NCBI RefSeq assembly: GCF_003013815.1 | Contig: NZ_PRLH01000093.1 | Span: forward strand, 1 to 64,000 | Direction of reading: 5' to 3' | Origin: Cyanothece sp. BG0011 | GTDB lineage: Bacteria > Cyanobacteriota > Cyanobacteriia > Cyanobacteriales > Microcystaceae | Length of the DNA stretch: 64,000 nucleotides | Part shown: positions 27,434 to 37,100 of the stretch, piece after piece | How positions within the stretch are numbered: the stretch's first letter is position 1 | Layout of the letters: each line of letters opens with the position of its first letter | Translations under genes and position numbers: made by a program | The notes under the pieces: generated by a model | Database searches by the model: none | Told to the model about the DNA's origin: nothing | What the model saw: the letters and a program-made list of their open reading frames with translations, nothing else

Positions 27434-27766
27434 TCAACTTTCTTTAAGGGTAAAAGATAGACCACACCGACAGGAAGTAGCAATTAAGGGGTTGTGGAAA
27501 CGAAACCCTCCTCCCATTAAGTCCTCTGCATAGTCTAACCGTAAGTCTGATAAATAGTTTAAACTGTGTTCATCGATCAGTAAGGAAATGTCTTCTACGG
27601 TTTGAAGGCGATCGCTATTTTCTTTAGTTTCAGATAAATCAAATGTATAATAGAGTCCATCACAACCCCCTGGTTTAACCCCTAGACGAAAGTAACTATT
27701 CGGTTGTTGACGACTATTTTGCATTCGTTTTATTTCTTGTATGGCTGCGGATGTCAGTTCGATCAT
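27434..27766 (-). CDS. HesB/IscA-type iron-sulfur cluster assembly protein
   Basis: A 110-residue A-type carrier. The three conserved cysteines of the family are present: GGCDGLYY (about 34) and SCRCG near the C-terminus (the C-x-C pair, about 102-104), with GGGFRFHNP just before. A-type proteins accept or hold Fe-S clusters for delivery to apoproteins. It lies 109 bp upstream of rpsL, on the same strand, so it may share the str promoter. The sequence is more diverged than standard IscA/SufA (DGLYY in place of SG-FxY), so it is probably one of the cyanobacterial side branches, and the symbol is left open. Confidence 0.85.
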   Translation of the reverse strand: MIELTSAAIQEIKRMQNSRQQPNSYFRLGVKPGGCDGLYYTFDLSETKENSDRLQTVEDISLLIDEHSLNYLSDLRLDYAEDLMGGGFRFHNPLIATSCRCGLSFTLKES

Positions 27767-27890
27767 AGTTTAGGTATCATAACCTCTCAAATATTAATTA
27801 TAAGATGAGAAGGTTAGTTTATTAACATACTTGATAATCGGTTTTCCCGACGGTGTGGTGTCGACCTAGAATGGACTACATCGCTAAAAT

Positions 27891-27959
27891 GGTGGGTTAC
27901 GGCGCAGAGCAAAACTGATTGTGTTTTCATCAAAATAAAACCTGCACCTAACCCACCCT
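27891..27959. repeat. short palindromic intergenic repeat (GGTGGGTTA...TAACCCACC)
   Basis: GGTGGGTTA at 27891-27899 is matched by TAACCCACC at 27949-27957, about 50 bp apart, followed by CTACC. Paired ends of this kind, reading GGTGGGTTA and TAACCCACC, are a well-known type of dispersed palindromic or MITE-like remnant in cyanobacterial spacers. No coding content. Confidence 0.5.
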
Positions 27960-27987
27960 ACCAAGTTAAACAATTACCAGAAAAACC

Positions 27988-28446
27988 TTATGGCAAAAAA
28001 TCAATATTCAATAACTGTTCTGGGGTAAAAGGACAAGTTTCAGGAAACAGATTAGAGGGTAAGTTTGTCTTTTTTATAACTCGTTTCTTCGCTTTAGGAT
28101 AAAGTTCGTCGATTCGTTTTAAATAGTAATTATAAAGCGTTTTTGATTCAAATAATAGTTCTAACTCCAAACGGAAATTGTCAATTTCATTTTCCCAACC
28201 TCGTTGACATTTTTCTTTTTCTGCTTGCCAATAACGATATAATAGTAAGTGGATTAAAAGTTGTACTAAATAACTATCAACCTTGTGACGTTGTTCTCGT
28301 CCCAACCCTTCTATCTCCTCTATTAAATGTGGCCAGTCGATGTGTTCTAAGTCTTTATTATAGAGGGATTTGACTGTTTCATCGACCCATAAAACAAAAT
28401 CTTGGTCGTAGAGTTGAGAGAGTTGACTATGATAAGAACTAACCAT
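27988..28446 (-). CDS. DUF29 family protein
   Basis: A 152-residue protein with the DUF29 pattern: LYDQDFVLWVDETVKSL near the N-terminus, then DWPHLIEEIEGLGREQRHKVDSYL and a LLIHLLLYRYW helix, ending with the FPETCPFTPEQLLN motif. DUF29 proteins are abundant in cyanobacteria, are all-helical and have no established function. A GTG three codons upstream (28455) is an alternative start. It is a solitary gene between the palindromic repeat and the cupin gene. Confidence 0.88.
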   Translation of the reverse strand: MVSSYHSQLSQLYDQDFVLWVDETVKSLYNKDLEHIDWPHLIEEIEGLGREQRHKVDSYLVQLLIHLLLYRYWQAEKEKCQRGWENEIDNFRLELELLFESKTLYNYYLKRIDELYPKAKKRVIKKTNLPSNLFPETCPFTPEQLLNIDFLP

Positions 28447-28533
28447 AAAAAACACAAAAAATCTGTCTAATTAATTTTAGCGAATCAGACAGATAATTTA
28501 GGATTGAGTATGACTAATGACAGTAAAATTTAA

Positions 28534-28950
28534 CTATTTATGACGGGAATAATCATCTTGGAAACGAATAATATCATCTTCCCCTAAATATTCACCATTT
28601 TGAACTTCAATGAGGATCAATTTAATCACCCCTGGATTTTCCAGACGATGGGAGGTACACTGAGGAACATAAGTAGATTGATTCGCTCCTAAAATCTCTT
28701 CTTTATCCCCACAAGTTACTTTAGCAGTCCCAGAAACAACGATCCAGTGTTCGCTGCGATGGTGGTGCATTTGTAAGCTAAGACGATGACCGGGATTAAC
28801 TTCAATACGTTTGATCTTATAACCGGGTCCTTCTTCTAGGGTCGTAAAGGAACCCCAAGGGCGCATTTCGGTGGCTGCCACCCCTGTATGGGCAACGGAG
28901 AAAGGGATAGTCGCCAGATCAGTTTTCTTATTTTCTTTAGCTTGAACCAT
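28534..28950 (-). CDS. cupin, type II mannose-6-phosphate isomerase-like
   Basis: A 138-residue single-cupin protein matching the C-terminal isomerase domain of bifunctional mannose-1-phosphate guanylyltransferase/phosphomannose isomerase. The diagnostic RPWGSFTTLEEGPGYKIKRI is followed by LSLQMHHHRSEHWIVVSGTAKV, which supplies the metal-binding histidines and Glu, and by VPQCTSHRLENPG. Standalone versions are common in cyanobacteria. It probably interconverts mannose-6-phosphate and fructose-6-phosphate for GDP-mannose and polysaccharide synthesis, though activity cannot be confirmed from sequence. It lies 135 bp beyond pabC in the same direction. Confidence 0.85.
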   Translation of the reverse strand: MVQAKENKKTDLATIPFSVAHTGVAATEMRPWGSFTTLEEGPGYKIKRIEVNPGHRLSLQMHHHRSEHWIVVSGTAKVTCGDKEEILGANQSTYVPQCTSHRLENPGVIKLILIEVQNGEYLGEDDIIRFQDDYSRHK

Positions 28951-29085
28951 AATATCCTCTAACTATACAAAAACTAAATTTAAAAAGACTCAACCAACTG
29001 TGCAACACGATAGCATAAATTACTAAAAATGGCTGTGATCTGATGAAATTTATCTTACCTTTAAAAGTTAAAGAAATATTACGGC

Positions 29086-29895
29086 TTATTTTAATCTTTC
29101 TGTGGACTGATAATACTGAGACAGTATCCCTAAGGGTTCCCCGGACACCTCTAAGGTGAGCAACTCTCCCTGACAATCGATCTCAGAAAAGGGAATCACT
29201 TCGACAACACTATTGGTATAAGCAATGATTTCTAGGGATTGAACCCATGAGGGAGTCCATGGATTTTCTGCAACGGTGATAGGGTGTTGACGTAACCAGT
29301 GGATTAATTGCGATCGCCCAATACCGGGTAAAATTTTACCCTCTAAAGGGGGGGTGTACCATATTCCTTGTTTCCATCCCCAGAGATTACCTGTACTGGT
29401 TTCGAGCCAATTACCTTGTGAGTCGACTAAAATCGCTTCTTGAAAGCCGAGGGTTTTGGCTTGTTGCAGGGCTAACCAAGCGCCTAAATAATTTCCTGTT
29501 TTATGACGATTTAGGGTTCGTTGAAAGAGGGGATAGGGTGCTAACCATGCTTTAATCCCTTGTTGTTGCAATTGCCCTAAATTTTCGGGTAACAAACGTC
29601 CTGTAATCCATTCTCTTCCATCAGGGAAAATGGTTATTCTTAAAACAGGGTAGGTGGCAATTAAATGTCTTGCCCCTTGAGCGATTTGATGCCAATGGGG
29701 GAGACACCAACCAAAGGCTTCTAAGCTATTTTTTACGCGATTCAGATGTGCTTCCCATTGCGTTAAAGGGTGTTCTAAGGATTGTTCATAAACTCGAAGG
29801 GTTGTAAAAACCGTCGCCCCATATTTTAACCCTAAATCGTTAATGGATAGACAAATTGTCTCTTCTTCAAATAGCTGGCCATTGTACCAATACAT
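29086..29895 (-). CDS. pabC: class IV aminotransferase, probable 4-amino-4-deoxychorismate lyase
   Basis: A 269-residue PLP enzyme of fold type IV. LGLKYGATVFTTLRVYEQ at the N-terminus, the Lys-bearing HKTGNYLGAWLALQQAK segment (PLP lysine expected here), EAILVDSQGNWLETSTGNLW and PPLEGKILPGIGRSQLIHW follow the family order. Aminodeoxychorismate lyase, in p-aminobenzoate and folate synthesis, is the most likely reaction; branched-chain or D-amino acid aminotransferase activity is the alternative. The ATG overlaps the rlmN stop by one base (TGATG), so translation is probably coupled to rlmN. Confidence 0.75.
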   Translation of the reverse strand: MYWYNGQLFEEETICLSINDLGLKYGATVFTTLRVYEQSLEHPLTQWEAHLNRVKNSLEAFGWCLPHWHQIAQGARHLIATYPVLRITIFPDGREWITGRLLPENLGQLQQQGIKAWLAPYPLFQRTLNRHKTGNYLGAWLALQQAKTLGFQEAILVDSQGNWLETSTGNLWGWKQGIWYTPPLEGKILPGIGRSQLIHWLRQHPITVAENPWTPSWVQSLEIIAYTNSVVEVIPFSEIDCQGELLTLEVSGEPLGILSQYYQSTERLK

Positions 29896-30938
29896 CAATC
29901 AAGTGATCCCTCTGATGACTGTGACATCGCTCTTAATTGTCCACAAGCTGCATTGGCTTCTAACCCTCGTGAATAACGAACACTCACAGCAATTTTTTGC
30001 TCTTCTAAAATACTGCTAAATTGGCCAATACTTTGACTATTAGGTCGTTGATAGTCGGCTTCGGCGATGGGATTATAAGGGATTAAATTAACATGGCTTT
30101 GAAACCCTTTTAAGCATTTCGCTAACTGTAGGGCTTGTTCGGGTAAATCATTGACACCCCCTAATAAAATATACTCAAAAGAAACTCTTCTTCGGGTAAT
30201 TTCGACATATTTTCGACAGTCGGATAAGAGTTTAGGAAGGGGATAATATTTGGCACTGGGAATTAATTGTTCTCGTAGGGTTTGATTCGGGGCATGAAGA
30301 CTGAGCGCAAAGGTAACTTGTAGTTTATGATGAGCGAGTTCTAAGATTTTTTTGGGAATTCCAACTGTGGAAATAGTGAGCGATCGCTGGCCAATTCCTA
30401 CGTCTTGATTGAGGATTTTTACGGCTTTAATCACCTCTTTTAGATTTAACAAAGGTTCACCCATTCCCATGAAAACAACATGACTGACTCGTTGTTGAAA
30501 ATCTTCTTGTACCGTTAAGACTTGATCAACAATTTCAGCACAGGTTAAATCTCTGGTATACCCGCCTTTTCCGGTGGCACAAAAATCACAATTCATGGGA
30601 CAGCCCACTTGGGAAGAAACACAAACGGTTAAGCGTTTTGAGGTCGGAATTCCCACGGTTTCAATAATTAATCCATCCCCTAAACTTAAGAGGTATTTTC
30701 TAGTTTGATCATTGGCAATGGTACAATGAGAAATGTTAGAACGACCGATAGGATAATCTTTTAATTCTTCTCGCCAGGTTTTGGGAAAAACAGAAATATC
30801 TGTAAGCGATCGCGCTCCTTTTTGATATAACCATTGATGGAGTTGTTTGCCTCGATAAGCGGGTTGTCCTTGTTGTTGGACCCAGTGGGTTAATTGTTCT
30901 ACAGATTTACCTAATAAGATTTCTTCTTGTACTTTCAT
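29895..30938 (-). CDS. rlmN: 23S rRNA (adenine2503-C2)-methyltransferase (radical SAM)
   Basis: A 347-residue radical SAM enzyme. The Fe-S binding CPMNCDFC (C-x3-C-x2-C) is followed by [30 protein letters not shown] and [15 protein letters not shown] are RlmN signatures, and the catalytic Cys lies in the C-terminal ANAACGQLR. The enzyme also methylates A37 of some tRNAs in bacteria. Length is typical. It is the first gene of a two-gene unit with pabC, with which it overlaps by one base. Confidence 0.96.
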   Translation of the reverse strand: MKVQEEILLGKSVEQLTHWVQQQGQPAYRGKQLHQWLYQKGARSLTDISVFPKTWREELKDYPIGRSNISHCTIANDQTRKYLLSLGDGLIIETVGIPTSKRLTVCVSSQVGCPMNCDFCATGKGGYTRDLTCAEIVDQVLTVQEDFQQRVSHVVFMGMGEPLLNLKEVIKAVKILNQDVGIGQRSLTISTVGIPKKILELAHHKLQVTFALSLHAPNQTLREQLIPSAKYYPLPKLLSDCRKYVEITRRRVSFEYILLGGVNDLPEQALQLAKCLKGFQSHVNLIPYNPIAEADYQRPNSQSIGQFSSILEEQKIAVSVRYSRGLEANAACGQLRAMSQSSEGSLD

Positions 30939-31172
30939 AATTGCTGTAAATGTTTGTCCCTTTCACTACCAATGAGAAGCATTATTCTTGGGTTGGCTTT
31001 AGGGGTGTGATTAGTGCCATTGCTGCCTATATGATAACTTGATTAGCTGATTGCGTTATTAATCTTTTCCCTAGTTGTCTGTTCCTTGTTGCCCATAATT
31101 GAGTTATAATTGTCCACAAGTCTTAAATCTTAAGAATATTTACCATTAATAGTGAAAAAAGCTCAGTAAAAT

Positions 31173-31191
31173 AACCAGCAACAACCTGGTT
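31173..31191 (+). promoter_or_regulatory. inverted repeat upstream of petR, candidate operator
   Basis: AACCAG (31173-31178) and CTGGTT (31186-31191) form a 6-bp dyad with a 7-bp spacer about 40 bp before the petR ATG. BlaI/CopY-family repressors bind dyads of this scale, and autoregulation is common in the family. The match is to dyad symmetry only. Confidence 0.3.
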
Positions 31192-31232
31192 AGTGGGTTG
31201 CAATTTTATTTAATTTTTCTCATCATCAAGTT

Positions 31233-31652
31233 ATGGCTCCTTTACCTGAGTATCGACCCGAAAAACTGTCTTTAGGCTCTCTGGAAACGGAAATTTTAGA
31301 AATTCTTTGGGACTTTGGCCAAGGAACGGTTAAACAAATCCACGATCGCATTTTAGCTGATCCCGAACGGGAACTGGCCTATGCTTCGGTGACGACGGTG
31401 TTAAATCGTTTGACGAAAAAAGGGTGGCTCAAATGTTGTAAAACGAAGAAAGCATTTATCTGGGAACCGTTAGTGTCCCGTGAACAGGCAAAAACTCTAC
31501 AAGCTTACGAACAATTACAACAATTTCTGGCGATTAGTAATCCTGATATGGTCGCTTCATTTGCTGATAGTTTAGATACAACCAGTTTAGAACAATTAGA
31601 GGCGATCGCCACTCGTCTCCAGGCTATTCGTCGTCAACGGGGGAATCCTTAA
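31233..31652 (+). CDS. petR: BlaI/CopY-family regulator, PetR-type
   Basis: A 139-residue winged-helix repressor: SLGSLETEILEILWDFGQGTVKQIHDRI, then ASVTTVLNRLTKKGWLKCCK as the recognition helix and wing, with a C-terminal dimerisation region. In Synechocystis the ortholog PetR (Slr0240) represses petE (plastocyanin) and activates petJ (cytochrome c6), and is degraded when copper is present through the protease PetP. The gene order is the same here, with the protease gene 2 bp downstream. A Cys pair is seen only as KCCK in the wing; it is not a CxCx4CxC copper site, consistent with sensing through the protease. Family alternatives are BlaI/MecI-type regulators of beta-lactamase, but no beta-lactamase gene is near. 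Confidence 0.85.
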   Translation: MAPLPEYRPEKLSLGSLETEILEILWDFGQGTVKQIHDRILADPERELAYASVTTVLNRLTKKGWLKCCKTKKAFIWEPLVSREQAKTLQAYEQLQQFLAISNPDMVASFADSLDTTSLEQLEAIATRLQAIRRQRGNP

Positions 31653-31654
31653 CC

Positions 31655-32506
31655 ATGCACTTAATGATGATTATAACTGCGTTGGGGTTAGCCGTAGGAA
31701 TCCGCTTATCTAGTCCTTTATGGTCTTATAAAATGAGTCGTTGGCAGCGATCGCTGATTACTTTTATGGTGCCACCTTTATTATTATTGATGACCGCGAT
31801 CGCCGTTATTTGTATGGGCTATCATGGAGAAATGTTAGGCTTTCAGGCGAGTCGGTTTAGTTATCTATTAACCATTGTTTTCTTAGGATTTAGCGTAATC
31901 AGAGGGTTAGAAATTACTTATCGAGGGTGGTTATCTATCCAAAAAATAAAAAGCTATCCTCAAACAACCATCAATCACAATCCTGCGAGAATTATTGACC
32001 TTACGTTGCCCTATAGCGCACAAGTTGGCTTTTGGAATTCTGAATTAATTATTAGTAATGGTTTACTAGAAACCCTCGATCATGACCATTTAAAAGCAGT
32101 GATTGCCCATGAAAAAGCCCACGCTCATTATCATGATACGTTTTGGTTTTTCTGGTTAGGTTGGTTAAAACGGATTAGCTTTTGGCTTCCGCAAACTAAC
32201 GAACTTTGGCAAGATTTATTACTATTAAGGGAAATTCGAGCGGATCAAAAAGCCGCTCAAACCGTTGATCCTTTAACCTTAGCGGAATCTTTACTGATTA
32301 TTGCTCAAGAAATTAAGAAAATCGTGACAAGTGATGGTTTGGGGGTTTTAGAAGCAGGGTTTAACGATGTTGAAATGAATAATCGACTCGAAGAAAGAAT
32401 TGATGCTTTATTTAATGAATCAGATTACTTTCGATTTGAGGCCATTGATTGGCATTACATTTTATTAATCTTACTTCCATTAGTTTCTATTCCCTTTCAT
32501 CGTTAA
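31655..32506 (+). CDS. petP: M56 membrane metalloprotease, PetP-type
   Basis: A 283-residue BlaR1-family protease lacking the penicillin-sensor domain. Hydrophobic segments lie at about 3-20, 32-55 and 68-85, with a further one at the C-terminus (IDWHYILLILLPLVSIPF). The zinc motif HEKAH (about 152-156), in AVIAHEKAHAHYHD, is followed about 35 residues later by LREIRADQKAA, the expected third-ligand region. In Synechocystis PetP (Slr0241), with copper, causes degradation of PetR to switch from cytochrome c6 to plastocyanin. HAHYHD adds extra histidines beside the active site that could bind metal; that is inference. It is translated almost directly after petR. Confidence 0.85.
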   Translation: MHLMMIITALGLAVGIRLSSPLWSYKMSRWQRSLITFMVPPLLLLMTAIAVICMGYHGEMLGFQASRFSYLLTIVFLGFSVIRGLEITYRGWLSIQKIKSYPQTTINHNPARIIDLTLPYSAQVGFWNSELIISNGLLETLDHDHLKAVIAHEKAHAHYHDTFWFFWLGWLKRISFWLPQTNELWQDLLLLREIRADQKAAQTVDPLTLAESLLIIAQEIKKIVTSDGLGVLEAGFNDVEMNNRLEERIDALFNESDYFRFEAIDWHYILLILLPLVSIPFHR

Positions 32507-32640
32507 ACTGTCGATATTAATGAGTTTTTCTTGACGGAAGAAAGTTGAGCAAAAAAAATATTTTATTGTTTATCTAAAACAAAACAAGCTAGAAAGCGTT
32601 TAAAAGCAATTAAACAATGATTAATTGATAATGCCGAGGG

Positions 32641-33219
32641 TTATCGCCCAACGATCTCAGCTTGAGCAGGGGTTAAAGAGGGTCCTTGGCCGGGTAAAAA
32701 AGCGATCGGATTGATGGCTTTTCCACCGTTAGGACGAATTTCAAAATGTAAATGGGGTCCGGTACTAAATCCAGTGCTACCCATTTCAGCGATTTGTTGA
32801 CCTCTTTCGACGGTTTGTCCTGAGGTGACTAACAGTCGTTGATTGTGGCCATACACACTAACATTACCATCCGGGTGACGAATGCTGACTTGATAACCCA
32901 AACCTTTATTACTCCAACCAGCAAAGATGACGACACCAGAAGCCGCAGCCACAATAGGAGTGCCAATGGCCGCAGCAATATCAACCCCTGTGTGTAATTT
33001 ATTGAACCGCATTCCATAGCCAGAGGTTAGATTTCCCTGGGAGGGCCAAATATAACCTTTAGGGGATGCAGGGGTTTGAGGTAAATATTGATCTGAGGGG
33101 AGAGGGCGTAACTTTGAGCCGGCTTCTCCTTCTCCAGAAGCAGCGACGAGGTTATGGAAGGTTAAGGCGAAGCAGATGCTGACAACAGTGATGATTAATC
33201 GATTTGATAAAAATTTCAT
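32641..33219 (-). CDS. M23 family peptidoglycan metallopeptidase
   Basis: A 192-residue exported LysM-less peptidase. A signal peptide (residues 1-27, LIITVVSICFALTFHNLVAAS) precedes a short linker and one M23 (lysostaphin-like) domain. Zinc ligands are in YGMRFNKLHTGVDIAA (H-x3-D) and HLHFEI (H-x-H), with the VYGHNQ strand between. The fold cleaves peptide cross-links in peptidoglycan, or, without catalysis, activates amidases. The gene stands alone. Its compact size suggests a simple secreted endopeptidase, not a NlpD/EnvC-type activator with coiled coil. Confidence 0.92.
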   Translation of the reverse strand: MKFLSNRLIITVVSICFALTFHNLVAASGEGEAGSKLRPLPSDQYLPQTPASPKGYIWPSQGNLTSGYGMRFNKLHTGVDIAAAIGTPIVAAASGVVIFAGWSNKGLGYQVSIRHPDGNVSVYGHNQRLLVTSGQTVERGQQIAEMGSTGFSTGPHLHFEIRPNGGKAINPIAFLPGQGPSLTPAQAEIVGR

Positions 33220-33535
33220 AAATTAATTAATGGTTTAGCTATATATACACATTAACGAGGAAATCAAGGGTCAAACTCTATCCCTTGAGGGAGTATTAAC
33301 TCCACACTCCTCACACCACACCACACCACACTCCTAGCTCCTAACTTGTGACAACGATTATCACTTCGTAAAGAAAGTTAAAGAGTTGTAAGCTACTGTA
33401 GCAGAAAATCGACTTTTGTAAAGTTTAATCCATTGCCTTGAATCTTTTAATCTGACGATTACCTGATGTTTACCTTCATCTTTTACACTGTCTCGTAAAG
33501 TATTGTCGTTTAACGATGGGAAGACTAAAATTAAA
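33220..33535. other. 316-bp divergent spacer with CACAC microsatellite
   Basis: Holds four perfect tandem copies of CACAC at 33312-33331 in a C-rich stretch, then AT-rich DNA with the likely promoter of the Crp-type gene. No other gene seen. Confidence 0.5.
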
Positions 33536-34177
33536 ATGCTGTTAGCCTATAACCCTACTGAAACTCTGTCCCTTGAAGCTACAGAGGATCGACGACTGCA
33601 CTTTTATGAACGAGGGGAAAGGATTCCTCTGGGAACAGAAGGGGTGTGGCAAGTTTATCGTGGCGTTGCACAATTAAGTCAGTTATCTCCCCAAGGAGAA
33701 GAAATTTTGCTAGGATGGGCCCAACCGGCAACGTTTTTTGGGTGTTGGTTAACTTGTGTCGATTCTTATCAAGTGAGAGGGTTATCGGATCTCTATTTAA
33801 AATGGCATCCCCTCGAAGAGTTGACTAACTCTGCTCAACTCAGTCAAATGGCTTTTACTCAATTAGCCCGTCGAATGCGTCAAACAGAGGCATTATTAGC
33901 TATTTCAGGATTGAAACGAGTGGAAGATCGTCTGCAACAATTACTGAGTTTACTGAAGCAGGAATTGGGGGAAACCACTGAGATAGGAACCCGAATTAAA
34001 GTGCGTTTAACTCATCAAAATTTAGCCGGGGCCATTGGGACGACGCGGGTCACGGTGACTCGGTTATTAGGAGACTTTCAACGTCAAGGATGGCTTAGTT
34101 TTGATAGCGATCGCCATATTATTATTACTGGCGATCGCTTTGATGGAAAGATTAAATCTAATCTGGTTATAAATTAA
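33536..34177 (+). CDS. Crp/Fnr-family transcriptional regulator
   Basis: A 213-residue regulator with an N-terminal cyclic-nucleotide-binding-type beta-roll (about 15-100) and a C-terminal winged helix (about 140-205; LTHQNLAGAIGTTRVTVTRLLGDFQRQGWL is the helix-turn-helix). The HTH is close to that of NtcA and other cyanobacterial Crp regulators. The effector pocket (VQVYRGVAQLSQLSPQGEEILLGW) lacks a clear phosphate-binding GExxxx-RxA cassette, so binding of cAMP is doubtful. An upstream TTG (33503) is in frame; ATG at 33536 is preferred. It is convergent with the large kinase gene, 3 bp apart. Target genes are unknown. Confidence 0.85.
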   Translation: MLLAYNPTETLSLEATEDRRLHFYERGERIPLGTEGVWQVYRGVAQLSQLSPQGEEILLGWAQPATFFGCWLTCVDSYQVRGLSDLYLKWHPLEELTNSAQLSQMAFTQLARRMRQTEALLAISGLKRVEDRLQQLLSLLKQELGETTEIGTRIKVRLTHQNLAGAIGTTRVTVTRLLGDFQRQGWLSFDSDRHIIITGDRFDGKIKSNLVIN

Positions 34178-34180
34178 TGC

Positions 34181-37100
34181 TTACCTTTTAATTCTTTTTT
34201 TACCCATAATATTTTCCATCGGTAACAGTATTTTTAATTCAGTGTATTCGTTCTCTTTACTATCGATTAAAATTTGTCCTTGATGTCCTTGGACAATAAT
34301 ATCATGACTGATAGATAATCCTAATCCGGTTCCTTGTCCGGTGGGTTTAGTAGTAAAAAAGGGATTAAATACTTTATCAATAATGGTTTGAGGAATCCCT
34401 TTACCATTATCACGAATGATAATTTCTATCTCTTCAGCTTTAGCGGTTGTGGTTATGATTAATGTGGGAGTAAAGTTGGTCTGATGGGATTGACTTTTTT
34501 CGTGAACAGCATAACAAGCGTTATTAATTGCATTGAGAAAGACTCGACTAATATCTTGGGGAACGATATTAGTTTCTGGAATATTGTTATCATAATGGGT
34601 GTCAATTTTTATTTTAAAGGAAGGGTCTTTAACTCGCATCCCGTGATAAGCTAAATTGACTGATTCAGCTAATAAATTATTAATATGGGTTAGTTGTCTT
34701 TGTCCGGGTTTTCCTTTGGAGTGCATTAACATCCCATGGACAATTTTATCGGCCCGTTGTCCATGTTCATGAATTTTCTGAGAATTTTGTTTAATATCTT
34801 GTAAAATTTCTTCTATATATTCGATGGTTTCCTCATTTAATTTATCTTTTTGGGTGTCTATTTCTTCATATAATTCGTCTGTTAACTCGACACAAATTTC
34901 TGCAAAGTTATTGACAAAATTGAGGGGATTTTTGATTTCATGGGCAATTCCGGCGGTTAAAGCCCCAAGGGAAGCAAGTTTTTCTTGAGCAATAATTTGA
35001 TTTTGTGTGGCTTTTAATTTGGCTAAGGTTACGTTTAATTGTTGATTTTTATCTTGTAATTCTTGGGTTCTTAGTTGAACTTTTTTCTCTAGGGTTTTGC
35101 TATAGTCTTCTAACTGTTCGTAGAGGCGAGAGTTTTCGATAGAAATCGCAGCCGAACTGGATAAAATTTTGACAATTTCGACTCTTTGTGGGGTAAATGC
35201 ATCGGTGGTTAAATTGTTTTCTAAATAAATAATTCCGTTGAGTTTTCCTTGATTAATAATAGGGGTACAAAGAATTGATTTGGGTTGATTATTGATAATA
35301 TAGGTGGTTTGAGTAAATTTGCCTTCTTGAGTCGCATCATTTAAAACAATACTTTCTTGGGTATGGGCGACATAATTAATAATAGGAATCGATAGTTTAA
35401 TATCCTGGGAGGTTTCCTCAGAATGATGAATGGGAATGGATTGTAAGATAGTAAGATTTTCATCATCAATATTGCCTTCTGCTTCAATTAACCAATTATT
35501 ATTATTTTCTAATAATAAAAATCCTCTTTGTGCGCCAGCATTTTCTATAATGGTTCTCATGAGTTTTTCTAATAAATTTTTTAAGATAATTTCACCAGAA
35601 ATAACTTGAGAGGCTTTTAAAATGCTATTTAAATCTAATTCTTTGGCGAATCTTTTATCGGTTACTTTTGTATTTATTTTATTAGGAGAAATATTATCTT
35701 TTGAGAGTAAATAGGGATAGATTTCTTCGAGGTTTTTTACTTTGGAGATCGCCCCCCAAACGTTATAATAATAATGGGCATTTTGTAAATAGTAATAAGC
35801 TAAGTGGGTGTGTTCTTTTTGTAAATAAAATTTAGCGGCTAGTTCATAAGCGATGGCTTGTTCATGACTATAATCACTTTTTTCAAAGGCTTTAATGGCT
35901 TGATCATAATATTCTCTGGCGTTTTTCTCTTCACTTAAAACACGAGATAATTCTGCTTCAATTAAATAAAATTTGCCTAAATAATGTTGAGGATTATGAC
36001 TAGATAAAAGTTTCATATTTTTCTGATGATGGGTTACTTTTTTAATAATATTCTGTTGTTCTTCATCAGATTTTCGGTCATAGATAGCTAAATGGGTTAA
36101 ACAATAGTAAAACAGAAATTTTGGTGATCCTGCGGTTAACATTTCTCCTATGTATTTTTCCCCTTCTAAGGCATAGTCTAGAGCATTTTCTAACTCACCT
36201 AATAGATAACAAATCGTTGTTTTATGGGTATAAATATGAAATAAAGCCAGATTATAGTTAGCTTTTTTATACAAGGGAAGCATTTGATCTTCGTTAAATG
36301 CTTCACCCACTAAACGACAAGAAAATTCACACTCATTCTGCAAGTTAAGAACAAGTTGATAGTTCATTGCTAAAAAATACAGACTATTCTTGCTTTGCAT
36401 TTTTTTAGCAGCTTCTATATATTTAATTAATTCATTGCTAACGTCATTTAATTCTTTTCCTGTGGCAAATAAATAATTACAATAGAGTTGAGCATTCCAC
36501 ATAGCATACTCAATATTACCAGTTTCTAATCCTTTTTCATAGCCTAACCGTAAAGGATGTAAAAGTTCTTTTATAGGTTCTTTCCAATGTCTAATTGATA
36601 AGATAACAATAAAAGAAGTTTGTGGTTCTAGTTGTTTTGCTTGAAGTTTTGATAATAGGGATAAAGCGAGTTTTCCAAATTCGTAACCCGCGTCAAAGTC
36701 TTTACTAATTTGACATAAAAGTTCACCATAAAAAGCATAGGAAACGCAAGCTTCAGGAGAGTTACCATAACTTAAACACAACTTAATTTGTTGAGTAACA
36801 ATTAAGGTAAATAGTCGAGGACTTGCCAAAAATGCGGCCATACTCATACTGATTAAAATTCTTAAAGAAGCGATGGCCTTACTATCAGTTATCAGGGGTA
36901 AATTAACTAAATCTTGAATCACTTTGTCCTGCAATAAATACTTCGTTTCTTGCAGAGACTTTTCTACCTCTAAACTTGTCGGATTTTTGGGTATCTTTAT
37001 TTCTAATAAATCTAAGGTTGATAATGATAAATCGATGGCTTCTAGTAGCTTATTTTGGGACGTATACGCTTTAATTTTAATTTCATAAGCTTTGACTTTA

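Noticed and set aside
27891-27959. CRISPR-like or IS-end interpretation of the GGTGGGTTA...TAACCCACC pair
   Set aside because: Only one pair, with no further spaced repeats and no transposase; reported as a palindromic repeat instead.
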